In this document: positions 7,886 through 16,541 of the stretch, one piece after another | How the letters are laid out: every line of letters begins with the position of its first letter | Position numbering within the stretch: position 1 is the first letter of the stretch | Assembly: GCA_033763995.1 (NCBI GenBank) | Contig: JANRJL010000020.1 | Location: forward strand, 1 to 64,000 | Source: GCA-2737725 sp033763995 | GTDB lineage: Bacteria > Pseudomonadota > Alphaproteobacteria > Rhodospirillales > Rhodospirillaceae | Reading direction: 5' to 3' | Length of the DNA stretch: 64,000 bases | Program-made: the position numbers and the translations under genes | Notes under the pieces: model-generated | What the model saw: the letters and a program-made list of their open reading frames with translations, nothing else | Told to the model about the DNA's origin: nothing | The model's database searches: none

Positions 7886-9103
7886 TTAGTTCACCGGCGT
7901 GGCGAATTCCCAACGGCGGTAGCCTTCGACGCCGTCGAGCACGACGCCGTCGAACCCCAAATCCATGATGCCCGCGAAGGTGCGCCCGACGATCGCCTTC
8001 CACGCCGGGTTCCAGAACTCCACGAAGTATTGCCCCGGCCGCGTCGGATCGATGGCGTTGATCCACGACGGATTGCCCACGGCCCAATCGCGCTGCCAGT
8101 AGTAGCTGCCGTCGATGGCGTGGGACACGTCAAGCCACGCCAGCACGAGGCGGCGCGAACCCAACTTCTTGTGCTTGAGCATCGTGACTTCTTTCTTCGT
8201 CAGCGCCTGGTTGCCGTTGAAGAACGTGTCGACCACCAGCACGTCGAAATTGGTTTGCTGCAGCGTCGCGAGCCACTTGTCCTTGGTGTCGAACCCGCGG
8301 TTATTGAGCAGCACCAGCATGCTCTTGGCGTCGCTCAAGTGCACCACGCTCTCGGGGTTCTCGGGGTTGGGGCGCGCGGCGGGAATGCGGTCGAAGCGTT
8401 TCTCGATGTCGCTGTCGACGTGGGCGACGATGCCGGCTTGGGCGGCGGCGGCGAAAGCGGCGGCGGTCGATTGCGGCGGGCAATGATCCACCGACAGGGT
8501 TTTCAGGCCTTGGCCGCGCACGGCTTCGAGATCGACCAAGGGCACGCGCACGGGGGCACAGAAGAAGCCGTCGAGGATGAAGCCGTTGATGCTCTGGTTA
8601 TAGCGGCGCATGTAGTAGCCCACCGGCACGGTGGTCTCGGGCGCCGCAGGCGCGGCGGTCTCGGGACGCTTCAGTTCAGCCAAATCATATTCGCGCTGGC
8701 TCCAGGTGAGGAGATCGAACCCGCCGAAGGTGACCATGGTGAAATTCGGATCGCGCTTGCGGGCATAGACCGACAAATCCTCGATCACCATGCGCATGTA
8801 ATCGCGGTAGTTGGGAATCTGGTTGAGCGGAATCTCCAGCATCGTCGTGGTGTCGCCCAGCAGCTCGCGGGTGCGGTCGGGCAATTCCGGCGGCAAGGGC
8901 TTGATGGCGGTCGCATCCTCGGGGACCAGTTCGGGCAGGTCCTCGGGTGCGCGCGGCGGCGGCTCGTTCTCACCGCCCTCCAGATCGACGGCCTCGGGCG
9001 GCGGTGTGCGCAACGCCGGCTGCTGGGCGCGGCCGGGCCCGGCGAGAGCGGCCAGGAGTCCCAACGCCACGATCGGATAGAGAAAGCGCGTCTTGATGGG
9101 CAT
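7886..9103 (-). CDS. Exported TM1410/GH114-like TIM-barrel protein
   Basis: A 405-residue secreted protein: Sec signal peptide (LYPIVALGLLAALAGPGRAQ), a proline-rich linker to about residue 75, then a barrel domain whose C-terminal half (VLAWLDVSHAIDGSYYWQ, FVEFWNPAWKAIVGR, GFDGVVLDGVEGYRRWE) matches the TM1410-like/GH114 polygalactosaminidase superfamily. Members with known activity cleave galactosamine polymers in exopolysaccharide; the activity here is inferred only. The gene ends four bases after the Hpt-like gene and is convergent with it. Confidence 0.65.
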   Translation of the reverse strand: MPIKTRFLYPIVALGLLAALAGPGRAQQPALRTPPPEAVDLEGGENEPPPRAPEDLPELVPEDATAIKPLPPELPDRTRELLGDTTTMLEIPLNQIPNYRDYMRMVIEDLSVYARKRDPNFTMVTFGGFDLLTWSQREYDLAELKRPETAAPAAPETTVPVGYYMRRYNQSINGFILDGFFCAPVRVPLVDLEAVRGQGLKTLSVDHCPPQSTAAAFAAAAQAGIVAHVDSDIEKRFDRIPAARPNPENPESVVHLSDAKSMLVLLNNRGFDTKDKWLATLQQTNFDVLVVDTFFNGNQALTKKEVTMLKHKKLGSRRLVLAWLDVSHAIDGSYYWQRDWAVGNPSWINAIDPTRPGQYFVEFWNPAWKAIVGRTFAGIMDLGFDGVVLDGVEGYRRWEFATPVN

Positions 9104-9117
9104 GTCGTTTCCGAAGC

Positions 9118-10227
9118 CTAAGCGAGGCGTTCCACCACGGCATCGCCGATGGCGAGACTGGAGGTCAAACCGGGCGATTCTATGCCGTAAAGGGCCATAA
9201 AACCATTAACGCCGGTGTCCTTGGGCGTTTGAATCATGAAGTCCCGCGCCGGCTCGCCCTTGGCCTGGATCTTGGGCCGGATGCCGCTGTACCCGGGCCG
9301 TAGCGCTCCGTCAGGCAGATCCGGCCAGTACTTGCGAATGGCCGCATAGAACGAGGCCGCGCGGCCCTCATCGACGTCATAGTTAAGCTTATCCACCCAT
9401 TCCACGTCTGGGCCAAAGCGGCCTTGGCCGGCCAGGTCGAGCGTGTAGTGCAGGCCCAGGCTATGGGCGCCGGGCAGGGGATAGATCAACCGCGAGAAGG
9501 GCGCCTTGCCCGAGAGATAGAAGTAATTGCCCTTGGCGTAGTGCTGCGGCGGGATCGTGGCGGGCGCCACGCCCTTGATGGACCGGCTGACGGCTTGGGC
9601 TGAGAGGCCAGCGCAGTTCACAACCGTCTTGCACTTCAAGCTCATGGGCGAGGCGCCGCCAGCATGAATGATGACGCCGTCGCCGGCGGCCTCGCCACCC
9701 ACGACGGGGCTGTTGTAGGCGATCACCGCGCCGTGGGCCTCGGCATCGCCCAGGATCGCCAGCATGAAGCCGTGACTGTCGACGATGCCCGTGAGCGGCG
9801 ACAGCAGCGCCGCCGCGCAATGCAACTGCGGTTCCAGCCGCTTGGCCTCGTCGCCCGACAGGTAGGTCATGAAAACGCCGCCCGTCGCCGAGTGGGCCTG
9901 AAGCTTCTTCAGTCCCGCCACTTCGCTGTCGTCGGCGGCGAAGACCAACTTGGTCGTGCGCTTATAGGTGACGCCATAGGCGTGGCAGAAGGCGTAGAGC
10001 TTGTCGCGGCCCTCGATGCAAAGCCGCTCCTTCAAGCTGCCGTGCGGATAATAAATGCCGGCGTGGATCACTTCGCTGTTGCGCGCGCTGGTGACGCTGC
10101 CGAAGGCTTCCTCGGCCTCGAGGATCAACACCTCGCGGCCGGCACGCGCCAAGGCGCGGGCCACGGCCAAACCCACCACGCCCGCGCCGATGACGACGCA
10201 ATCCGCTGATTCCAAACTCGTTGTCAT
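9118..10227 (-). CDS. FAD-dependent oxidoreductase, LhgO-like
   Basis: A 369-residue enzyme of the DAAO/glycerol-3-phosphate-dehydrogenase fold. The dinucleotide-binding motif VIGAGVVGLAVARALARAG lies at about residues 11-29, HAGIYYP follows near 53 and the C-terminal GIRPK and GIESPGLTSSLAIG segments match the L-2-hydroxyglutarate oxidase group. Known members oxidise L-2-hydroxyglutarate and pass electrons to quinones at the membrane. A longer frame continues upstream, but the ATG at 10227 begins the Rossmann domain at the usual place. It is divergent from mipZ. Confidence 0.8.
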   Translation of the reverse strand: MTTSLESADCVVIGAGVVGLAVARALARAGREVLILEAEEAFGSVTSARNSEVIHAGIYYPHGSLKERLCIEGRDKLYAFCHAYGVTYKRTTKLVFAADDSEVAGLKKLQAHSATGGVFMTYLSGDEAKRLEPQLHCAAALLSPLTGIVDSHGFMLAILGDAEAHGAVIAYNSPVVGGEAAGDGVIIHAGGASPMSLKCKTVVNCAGLSAQAVSRSIKGVAPATIPPQHYAKGNYFYLSGKAPFSRLIYPLPGAHSLGLHYTLDLAGQGRFGPDVEWVDKLNYDVDEGRAASFYAAIRKYWPDLPDGALRPGYSGIRPKIQAKGEPARDFMIQTPKDTGVNGFMALYGIESPGLTSSLAIGDAVVERLA

Positions 10228-10378
10228 GATGATGTGTACAGAACTTCTTTGCGGCGCCTGTGAGCAGTGCCAAGGGGAATAGAGTTTGCGGTTTGGCGGC
10301 ACTTGGGTCAAGAACGAGCACCGTTCGGCGGCGATGGCTGCATTGCGCCCCGGGATACAGGCGATTAAGTTGGGATTC

Positions 10379-11167
10379 ATGCCTGCCAAAGTCATCGTCT
10401 TCGGCAACGAAAAGGGCGGGACCGGCAAGTCCACCCTGGCCATGCACGTGGCTGTCGCCTTGCTGGCGCGCGGCCTCAAGATCGCCACCATCGATCTCGA
10501 CGCGGGCCAAGGCACGCTCACGCGCTATGTCGCCAATCGGCGGGCCTACCTGGAGCGCGGCGGCCAGGCGTTGGCCATGCCACACCATGACGCGATCCTG
10601 CCCGCCGCCTACCAAGACGCCGATGCCGCCGAACTGACCAAGGCCTTGGGCAACGCCGCCGACATGGACGCCGTCATCATCGACACGCCGGGGCACGACA
10701 CACCCTTGTCGCTGGCGGGGCATTCCTATGCCGACATCATCGTCACACCGCTCAACGACAGCCTGATCGATTTGGATGTGCTGGCCGATGTCGATGCCCG
10801 CAAACGCACCATCGCGCGGCCCAGCCGCTACGCCGAGCGGGTGTGGAAAGCCAAGCAACTCCGCGCGCGCCGCGACGGCGGCAAAATCGACTGGATCGTG
10901 GTGCGCAATCGCTTGGGCCAGTTGGACGCCAAGAACAAACGCCTGATGGGTCAGTTGTTGGCGGACCTCGCCAAGCGCATCGGTTGCCGCTTGGGCCAGG
11001 GCATCGCCGAGCGCGTGATCTACCGCGAACTGTTTCTCGACGGATTGACGGTGGAGGACCTGGCGGCCCTCAGCGCCGATGGCCAGCTGGCCATGTCGCA
11101 CGTGGCCGCGCGCGCCGAGGTGCGGGCGTTGTTGCAGACCATGGGCTTGCCCGATGCAGCAGGTTGA
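10379..11167 (+). CDS. mipZ: Division-plane positioning ATPase MipZ
   Basis: ParA/MinD-type ATPase, 262 residues. The deviant Walker A motif NEKGGTGKSTLAMH lies near residue 8, and the second motif IDLDAGQGTLTRY is the MipZ-type replacement of the usual ParA sequence. IIDTPGHDTPLS gives Walker B. In alphaproteobacteria MipZ forms a polar gradient with ParB and inhibits FtsZ away from midcell, replacing MinCD; the assignment strongly supports an alphaproteobacterial host. A longer in-frame extension exists upstream, but the ATG at 10379 places the P-loop at the family's usual distance. Confidence 0.88.
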   Translation: MPAKVIVFGNEKGGTGKSTLAMHVAVALLARGLKIATIDLDAGQGTLTRYVANRRAYLERGGQALAMPHHDAILPAAYQDADAAELTKALGNAADMDAVIIDTPGHDTPLSLAGHSYADIIVTPLNDSLIDLDVLADVDARKRTIARPSRYAERVWKAKQLRARRDGGKIDWIVVRNRLGQLDAKNKRLMGQLLADLAKRIGCRLGQGIAERVIYRELFLDGLTVEDLAALSADGQLAMSHVAARAEVRALLQTMGLPDAAG

Positions 11168-11226
11168 GTGGAACAGTCAGGTGACGCACCCTATATCACC
11201 CGAACAAGCAAGACGCAGGACGGTCC

Positions 11227-11949
11227 ATGGCGGCTGACGACAAGACAACCGGCAAGGCGGCGGCGCTACGTCCCGTGGGCGCCAACGTCGCGGCGTTCCT
11301 GAAGCAGGTCTCGTCGCTGCCGGTGCAGGCCGCGATCAACAACGGCCGGCTGATGTTCGCCATGGATGCCACCGCCAGCCGCGCGCCCATGTGGCAGCAA
11401 GCCATCGCCATCCAGGCCGACATGTTCCGCGAGGCGGCCGCCGTCGGCGGGCTCGACGTACAACTGGTCTATTACCGCGGCCTGATGGAAGTTCAGGCCA
11501 GCGCCTGGATGTCGGACCCCGCGCGCATGATCGCGGCCATGCGCGGCGTGCAGTTCCTCAGCGGCCAAACCCAGATCGAGCGCATTCTCAAGCACGCGGC
11601 CGACGAAACGCGGCGCAAGAAGGTCAACGCGCTGGTGTTCATCGGCGACGCCATGGAGGAGATGCCCGATCTGGTCGAGGCGGCGGCGGGGCAGTTGGGC
11701 CTCTTGGGCGTGCCGGTCTTCGTGTTTCACGAAGGCGGCGGCGAGCCCGCGGCGACGACGTTCAAGCGCATAGCCGCCATGACGCGCGGCGCCTACGAGG
11801 TTTTCGATTCCGCGAGCCCGCAAAAATTGCGTGACTTGCTGCGTGCCGTGGCGGTGTTTGCCGCCGGCGGGCGCAAGGCGCTCGCCGACTACGGCAAACG
11901 CGCCGGCGGCGAGGTGCTGCGGCTGACGCGCCAGATGGGCGCGGAGTAG
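11227..11949 (+). CDS. VWA-like protein upstream of a membrane J-domain protein
   Basis: A 240-residue soluble protein with a von Willebrand A-like layout. A MIDAS-like D-x-T-x-S is visible in FAMDATASRAP, followed by ALVFIGDAMEE at the position of the second metal loop, and the fold ends with a helix and a basic tail. No signal peptide is seen. An AGGA lies nine bases before the ATG. The gene is five bases from the J-domain gene, so the two form an operon and probably act together. Function unknown. Confidence 0.65.
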   Translation: MAADDKTTGKAAALRPVGANVAAFLKQVSSLPVQAAINNGRLMFAMDATASRAPMWQQAIAIQADMFREAAAVGGLDVQLVYYRGLMEVQASAWMSDPARMIAAMRGVQFLSGQTQIERILKHAADETRRKKVNALVFIGDAMEEMPDLVEAAAGQLGLLGVPVFVFHEGGGEPAATTFKRIAAMTRGAYEVFDSASPQKLRDLLRAVAVFAAGGRKALADYGKRAGGEVLRLTRQMGAE

Positions 11950-11954
11950 GCGCG

Positions 11955-12698
11955 ATGGCTCCTGCCTTCCTCATGGGACTGCTGGTCGTCGTCGGCGTGG
12001 TGATGTTCCTCAGTTGGTACGGCCGCGCCAAGACCGCCGAGGTCAAGCAGATGCTGCGCTGGCTCGGCATTGGCGCGGGCCTGCTGCTGATCGCGTTCCT
12101 GGTGCTCACCGGCCGGGTGGCGGCGGCCTTCGCGTTCCTCATGGGCCTCGTCGCCTGGGCCTGGCGTGTGTTCAACATGATCCACATGAGCCAACAGATG
12201 GGCGGCATGTTCCGCGGCTTCATGAATCGCGCCGGCGGGGCGGGCGGCGCCCATCAGACCTCGCAGGTGAAGTCCGCGTTCTTCGCCATGACGTTGGATC
12301 ACGATCAGGGCACGCTCGATGGCCATGTGCTGCAGGGCCGCTTGACCGGGCGCACGCTGTCGTCCCTCGCGCTGGAGGATGCGCTCTCGCTCTTCGCCGA
12401 GGTGACGACGGACCCGGAGTCCACCGCGTTGCTGGAGGCCTTCCTCGACCGCGCCCATCCCGACTGGCGCGCCAAGGGCTACGAGCGCGCGGCCGGCGCC
12501 GAGCCTTCGGCCCAAGGTGCCGGCGCCATGACCGAGGCGGAAGCATTGCAGATCCTGGGCCTCGCGAAGGGTGCACCGGAAGCTGACATCAAAGCTGCCT
12601 ACAAGCGCCTCATGGGGCAAATGCATCCCGACCGCGGCGGCAGCGATTACCTGGCCGCGAAGATCAACGCCGCCAAGGACTTTCTGCTGAAAAGTTAG
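11955..12698 (+). CDS. Membrane-anchored J-domain protein, Pam18/Tim14-like
   Basis: A 247-residue protein with two N-terminal transmembrane helices (about 1-20 and 34-70), a central cytosolic segment and a C-terminal J domain. The HPD tripeptide sits at about residue 224 within MHPDRGGSDYLAAKINAAKD, very close in pattern to the mitochondrial import co-chaperone Pam18/Tim14. J domains stimulate the ATPase of DnaK-type Hsp70, so this one probably recruits Hsp70 to the inner membrane. It lies downstream of the VWA-like gene with a five-base gap. Confidence 0.8.
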   Translation: MAPAFLMGLLVVVGVVMFLSWYGRAKTAEVKQMLRWLGIGAGLLLIAFLVLTGRVAAAFAFLMGLVAWAWRVFNMIHMSQQMGGMFRGFMNRAGGAGGAHQTSQVKSAFFAMTLDHDQGTLDGHVLQGRLTGRTLSSLALEDALSLFAEVTTDPESTALLEAFLDRAHPDWRAKGYERAAGAEPSAQGAGAMTEAEALQILGLAKGAPEADIKAAYKRLMGQMHPDRGGSDYLAAKINAAKDFLLKS

Positions 12699-12792
12699 TC
12701 AATCCGCCCCCTTGGCGCGGTTGCGGGCGAGGGGCGGGCCATGGCACAAACCCACCTCGATTGATGCTTCCAGCGTTCCCGAAAGAGATAGA

Positions 12793-13683
12793 ATGACGCG
12801 ACGCGTTCGTAAGGCTGTGTTGCCGGTCGCCGGCTTGGGCACGCGATTCCTGCCCGCCACCAAAGTGATTCCCAAGGAGATGCTCCCGGTCATCGACAAG
12901 CCGGTGGTGCAGTACGCCGTGGAGGAAGCGCGCGCGGCGGGCATCGAGGAGTTCATCTTCGTCACCGCCGACGGCAAGGAATCCATCGCCAATCATTTTT
13001 CGGTCCATCCGGTGCTGGAATCGATGCTGGCCGAGAAGAAGAAAATGGCCGAGCTGAAGACGATCGTCGACGCGACGCTGCCGCCGGGCGCGTTGCACAT
13101 CATCAAGCAGCACGATCCGCTGGGCCTCGGCCACGCGGTGTGGTGTGCCTGGCAACTCATCGGCGACGAGCCCTTCGCCGTCATCCTGCCCGACGACATG
13201 GTGTTGTCGGAAACGCCCTGCTTGAAGCAGTTGATCGACGCCCATGCCAAGGTCGGCGGCCACGTCGTCGCGGTGGAAAACGTCGCGCGCGAACAGACGA
13301 ACAGATATGGCATCCTCGATGTGCTGAGCGACGACGGCCATCTCGCCAAGGCGCGGGGCCTGGTGGAAAAACCCGATCCCGCCACCGCGCCCTCGACGCT
13401 GGCCATCATCGGCCGCTATATCCTCGACCCCATCGTTTTCAAGGAGCTGGACAAACGCACCAAGGGGGCGGGCAACGAAATCCAGCTCACCGACGCGCTC
13501 AACCGCTCCATGGCGCACGTGCCCTTTCACGGCCTGCGCTTCGAGGGCAAGCGCTACGATTGCGGCACGCGCGTGGGTTTCATCGAGGCCAACGTCGCCT
13601 TCGGCCTGGCGCACCCCGAGTTGGTCGACCGCCTACGGCCGATCATCGAGAAGCTGCTGGCCGACACGGCGCCCCGCGCTTAA
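12793..13683 (+). CDS. galU: UTP-glucose-1-phosphate uridylyltransferase
   Basis: Makes UDP-glucose from UTP and glucose-1-phosphate. The nucleotidyltransferase signature LPVAGLGTRFLPATK is at residues 10-24, followed by PKEMLPVIDKPVVQY and the sugar-binding GLGHAVWCAW and LPDDMVL segments; length 296 is normal. The ATG at 12793 starts the family's usual N-terminus; the open frame upstream is not part of the gene. It is 15 bases ahead of ugd, which uses its product, so the two are an operon. Confidence 0.95.
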   Translation: MTRRVRKAVLPVAGLGTRFLPATKVIPKEMLPVIDKPVVQYAVEEARAAGIEEFIFVTADGKESIANHFSVHPVLESMLAEKKKMAELKTIVDATLPPGALHIIKQHDPLGLGHAVWCAWQLIGDEPFAVILPDDMVLSETPCLKQLIDAHAKVGGHVVAVENVAREQTNRYGILDVLSDDGHLAKARGLVEKPDPATAPSTLAIIGRYILDPIVFKELDKRTKGAGNEIQLTDALNRSMAHVPFHGLRFEGKRYDCGTRVGFIEANVAFGLAHPELVDRLRPIIEKLLADTAPRA

Positions 13684-13698
13684 GGAAAGACAGACCCC

Positions 13699-15033
13699 AT
13701 GCGCATCGCGATGATCGGTTCGGGCTATGTCGGTCTGGTGTCGGGCACCTGTTTCTCGGAGTTCGGCGTCGACGTGGTGTGCGTCGACAAGGACGCGGGC
13801 AAGATCGAGCGCCTGCGCAAGGGCGAGATTCCCATTTACGAGCCGGGCCTGGACGAATTGGTGAAAAAGAACATCGCCGGCGGGCGGCTCAGCTTCAGCA
13901 CGGATTTAAAAACCGCCGTGGCCGGGTGCGACGCGGTGTTCATCGCCGTGGGCACGCCCAGCGGCGACAATGACGGTCGCGCGGACCTCACGTTTGTTTA
14001 CGAGGCGGCGAAGGAAATCGCCGCCGCCATGACCGGTTACACTGTGGTGGTGACCAAATCGACCGTGCCCGTGGGCACCGGCCGCGCGGTCGCCAAGCTC
14101 ATTCGCGAGGCGCGCCCCGACGCGGACTTCGACGTCGTGTCAAATCCTGAATTCCTGCGCGAGGGCTCGGCCATCAACGACTTCATGCGGCCCGACCGCG
14201 TCGTCGTCGGCGCGGAGAGTGATCGCGCGCGCGACGTGATGCGCAAGCTCTACCGCGCGCTGTATCTCATCGAAACGCCGATGCTGTTCACGAACTTGGA
14301 AACGTCCGAGCTCATCAAGTACGCGGCCAACGCCTTCCTCGCCACCAAGATCACCTTCATCAACGAAATTGCCGACCTGTGCGAAAAAGTGGGTGCGGAC
14401 GTGCACGATGTCTCCAAGGGCATCGGGCTGGACGGGCGCATCGGCAAAAAGTTCCTGCATCCAGGCCCCGGTTACGGCGGCAGTTGCTTCCCCAAGGACA
14501 CGCTGGCGCTGGTGCAAACCGCGCGGGATCACCGCAGCCCGGTGCGCATCGTCGAAACGGTCGCCGACATCAACCAAAGCCGCAAGATCAAGATGGCGGT
14601 GAAGATCATCGCCGCCTGCGGCGGCAGCGTGCGCGGCAAGACCATCGCCATCTTGGGCCTGACGTTCAAGCCCAACACCGACGACATGCGCGACAGCCCC
14701 AGCCTCGACATCGTGCCGTCGCTGATCACCGCGGGCGCCACCGTGCGCGCCTACGACCCCGAGGGCATGCGCGAGGCCAAGAGAATCCTCCCCGCCGCGG
14801 TGGTGTTCTGCAAGGATGCCTACGACGCCATGCAGGGCGCCGACGCGGTCGCCATCGTCACGGAGTGGAACCAGTTCCGCAACCTCGATTTGAAACGAAT
14901 GAAGGCGGCGCTGAAATCGCCGATCATGGTCGACATGCGCAACGTCTATGCCCCCGCCGACATGATCGCGGCGGGCTTCAAGTATAGCTGCATCGGCCGG
15001 CCCCAAAGCGCCACGGAAGCCAGCGCGGGGTGA
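13699..15033 (+). CDS. ugd: UDP-glucose 6-dehydrogenase
   Basis: Oxidises UDP-glucose twice with NAD+ to UDP-glucuronate for exopolysaccharide or lipid-linked glycans. The NAD motif GSGYVGLVSG is at residues 6-15, VFIAVGTPSG follows, and the catalytic cysteine is in GYGGSCFPKDT near residue 260. The C-terminal UDP-binding domain contains LTFKPNTDDMRDSPS. Length 444 is normal. AAGGAAAG (13682-13689) overlaps the galU stop and serves as ribosome site, so translation is probably coupled. Confidence 0.96.
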   Translation: MRIAMIGSGYVGLVSGTCFSEFGVDVVCVDKDAGKIERLRKGEIPIYEPGLDELVKKNIAGGRLSFSTDLKTAVAGCDAVFIAVGTPSGDNDGRADLTFVYEAAKEIAAAMTGYTVVVTKSTVPVGTGRAVAKLIREARPDADFDVVSNPEFLREGSAINDFMRPDRVVVGAESDRARDVMRKLYRALYLIETPMLFTNLETSELIKYAANAFLATKITFINEIADLCEKVGADVHDVSKGIGLDGRIGKKFLHPGPGYGGSCFPKDTLALVQTARDHRSPVRIVETVADINQSRKIKMAVKIIAACGGSVRGKTIAILGLTFKPNTDDMRDSPSLDIVPSLITAGATVRAYDPEGMREAKRILPAAVVFCKDAYDAMQGADAVAIVTEWNQFRNLDLKRMKAALKSPIMVDMRNVYAPADMIAAGFKYSCIGRPQSATEASAG

Positions 15034-15158
15034 TCTCCGCTTCTTTATACCCTCATCCTCTGCTAGCCTTTTGACACTTAAGCCTGATTCGCGTGGGGAC
15101 GTTCCCGAACCCGGGGACGACGTGGGTCAGCCGCGAGACATTACAGGGGATTGAGCAC

Positions 15159-16523
15159 ATGGCCGGATCGACTCCGAGCGCCGCGGTGGCTGAAGACATT
15201 GCGGCCGGTGCCGGCTATCCGCCGCAAACCTACGCCTGGTACGTCGTTTCCATCCTGTGCATCGGCTACATCTTCGCCTTCATCGACCGCATCGTCGTGG
15301 GCCTGCTCACCACGGCCATCCAAAAAGACCTGCTGCTGACCGACACGCAAATGGGCGTGCTGCAAGGCATCGCCTTCGCGCTGTTCTACGTCCTGTTCGG
15401 CATCCCCATCGGCTGGCTGGTGGACCGCTGGCACCGCAAGACCATCCTCACCTTCGGCATGACGGTGTGGAGCCTGGCCACGGCGGCCTGCGGTTACGCC
15501 GGCACCTTCTGGACGTTCTTTCTGTGCCGCGTGGGCGTGGGCATCGGCGAGGCGACGCTGAACCCGTGCTCGGCTTCCATCATCGGCGACTACTTCCCAC
15601 CCAAGCAGCGGCCCAAGGCCTTCGGCATCTACGTCATGGGCACGGCCTTCGGCACGGGGCTCACGTATCTCGGTGGTGGCGTGGTGTTCGGCTTCCTCGC
15701 CGCCTACACGGTGGTGGACTTGGGCCTGTTCGGCGAACTCAAGCCCTGGCGCGCCATGTTCCTGTTCGTGGGCCTGGCCGGCTTGCTGCCGGCGCTGATC
15801 TTCCTGCTGACCGTCAAGGAGCCCGCGCGCAAGGATCTGGCCGCCAAGCAGAAGGGCAACGCCAGCTGGGACGAGATCAAGGCATTCTTCAAGCTCAACC
15901 GCCGCGCCATCATCTGCCACCACATCGGCATCTCGATGGTGATCATGAGCATCTACGCCTGGGTGAACTGGATGGCGGTGTACTTCGACCGCATTCACCA
16001 ATGGGGCCCGGCGAAGTTCGCGATCACCTACGGCGTGCCCGGGCTGATCACCGGCATCATCAGCGCGCTCAGTTGCGGCTGGCTGGCCACCAAGCTCAAG
16101 GAGCGCGGCACCATCGACGGCACCATGCGCGCGGCGCTGATCGGCTGCATCGGCGTGGTGGCGGGCGGCGTCATCGCGCCGCAGATGCCCACGCCGGAAC
16201 TGGCGCTGGCGGCCTTCGTGGTCACCGGCCTGTTCTCGAACTACCCGAGCGTGCTGGCCCTGGCCGCCATTAGCGAGATCACGCCCAACGAGATGCGCGG
16301 CTTCCTGACCTCCACCTACATCTTCCTCGTCGGCCTGATCTCCTCGGGCGTCGGCCCGCTGCTGACGGGCTGGGTGACCGACAACGTCTTCGGCGACCAG
16401 ATGCGCATCGCCGACAGCTTAAGCCTGGTGACCATCATCACGGGCTCCATCGGCTGCGCCACCATCGCCTTCGGGCTCAAGGGCTACCGCGAGAGTTTGG
16501 CCCGGGTGACGTGGGGGAAGTGA
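15159..16523 (+). CDS. MFS transporter, spinster-like (tandem copy 1)
   Basis: A 454-residue, twelve-helix major facilitator transporter. Signature elements are FIDRIVVGLL in helix 1, the loop 2-3 motif GWLVDRWHRK, and RVGVGIGEATLNPCSASIIG in helix 4-5. These match the spinster-like branch. The ATG at 15159 follows AGGGG. The substrate is unknown; the position behind galU-ugd could suggest a sugar acid or lipid, but such neighbours are weak evidence. The next gene is a clear paralogue with an 18-base gap, so this is a tandem duplication. Confidence 0.85.
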   Translation: MAGSTPSAAVAEDIAAGAGYPPQTYAWYVVSILCIGYIFAFIDRIVVGLLTTAIQKDLLLTDTQMGVLQGIAFALFYVLFGIPIGWLVDRWHRKTILTFGMTVWSLATAACGYAGTFWTFFLCRVGVGIGEATLNPCSASIIGDYFPPKQRPKAFGIYVMGTAFGTGLTYLGGGVVFGFLAAYTVVDLGLFGELKPWRAMFLFVGLAGLLPALIFLLTVKEPARKDLAAKQKGNASWDEIKAFFKLNRRAIICHHIGISMVIMSIYAWVNWMAVYFDRIHQWGPAKFAITYGVPGLITGIISALSCGWLATKLKERGTIDGTMRAALIGCIGVVAGGVIAPQMPTPELALAAFVVTGLFSNYPSVLALAAISEITPNEMRGFLTSTYIFLVGLISSGVGPLLTGWVTDNVFGDQMRIADSLSLVTIITGSIGCATIAFGLKGYRESLARVTWGK

Positions 16524-16541
16524 CATCGGTGTGGGCTTAAA

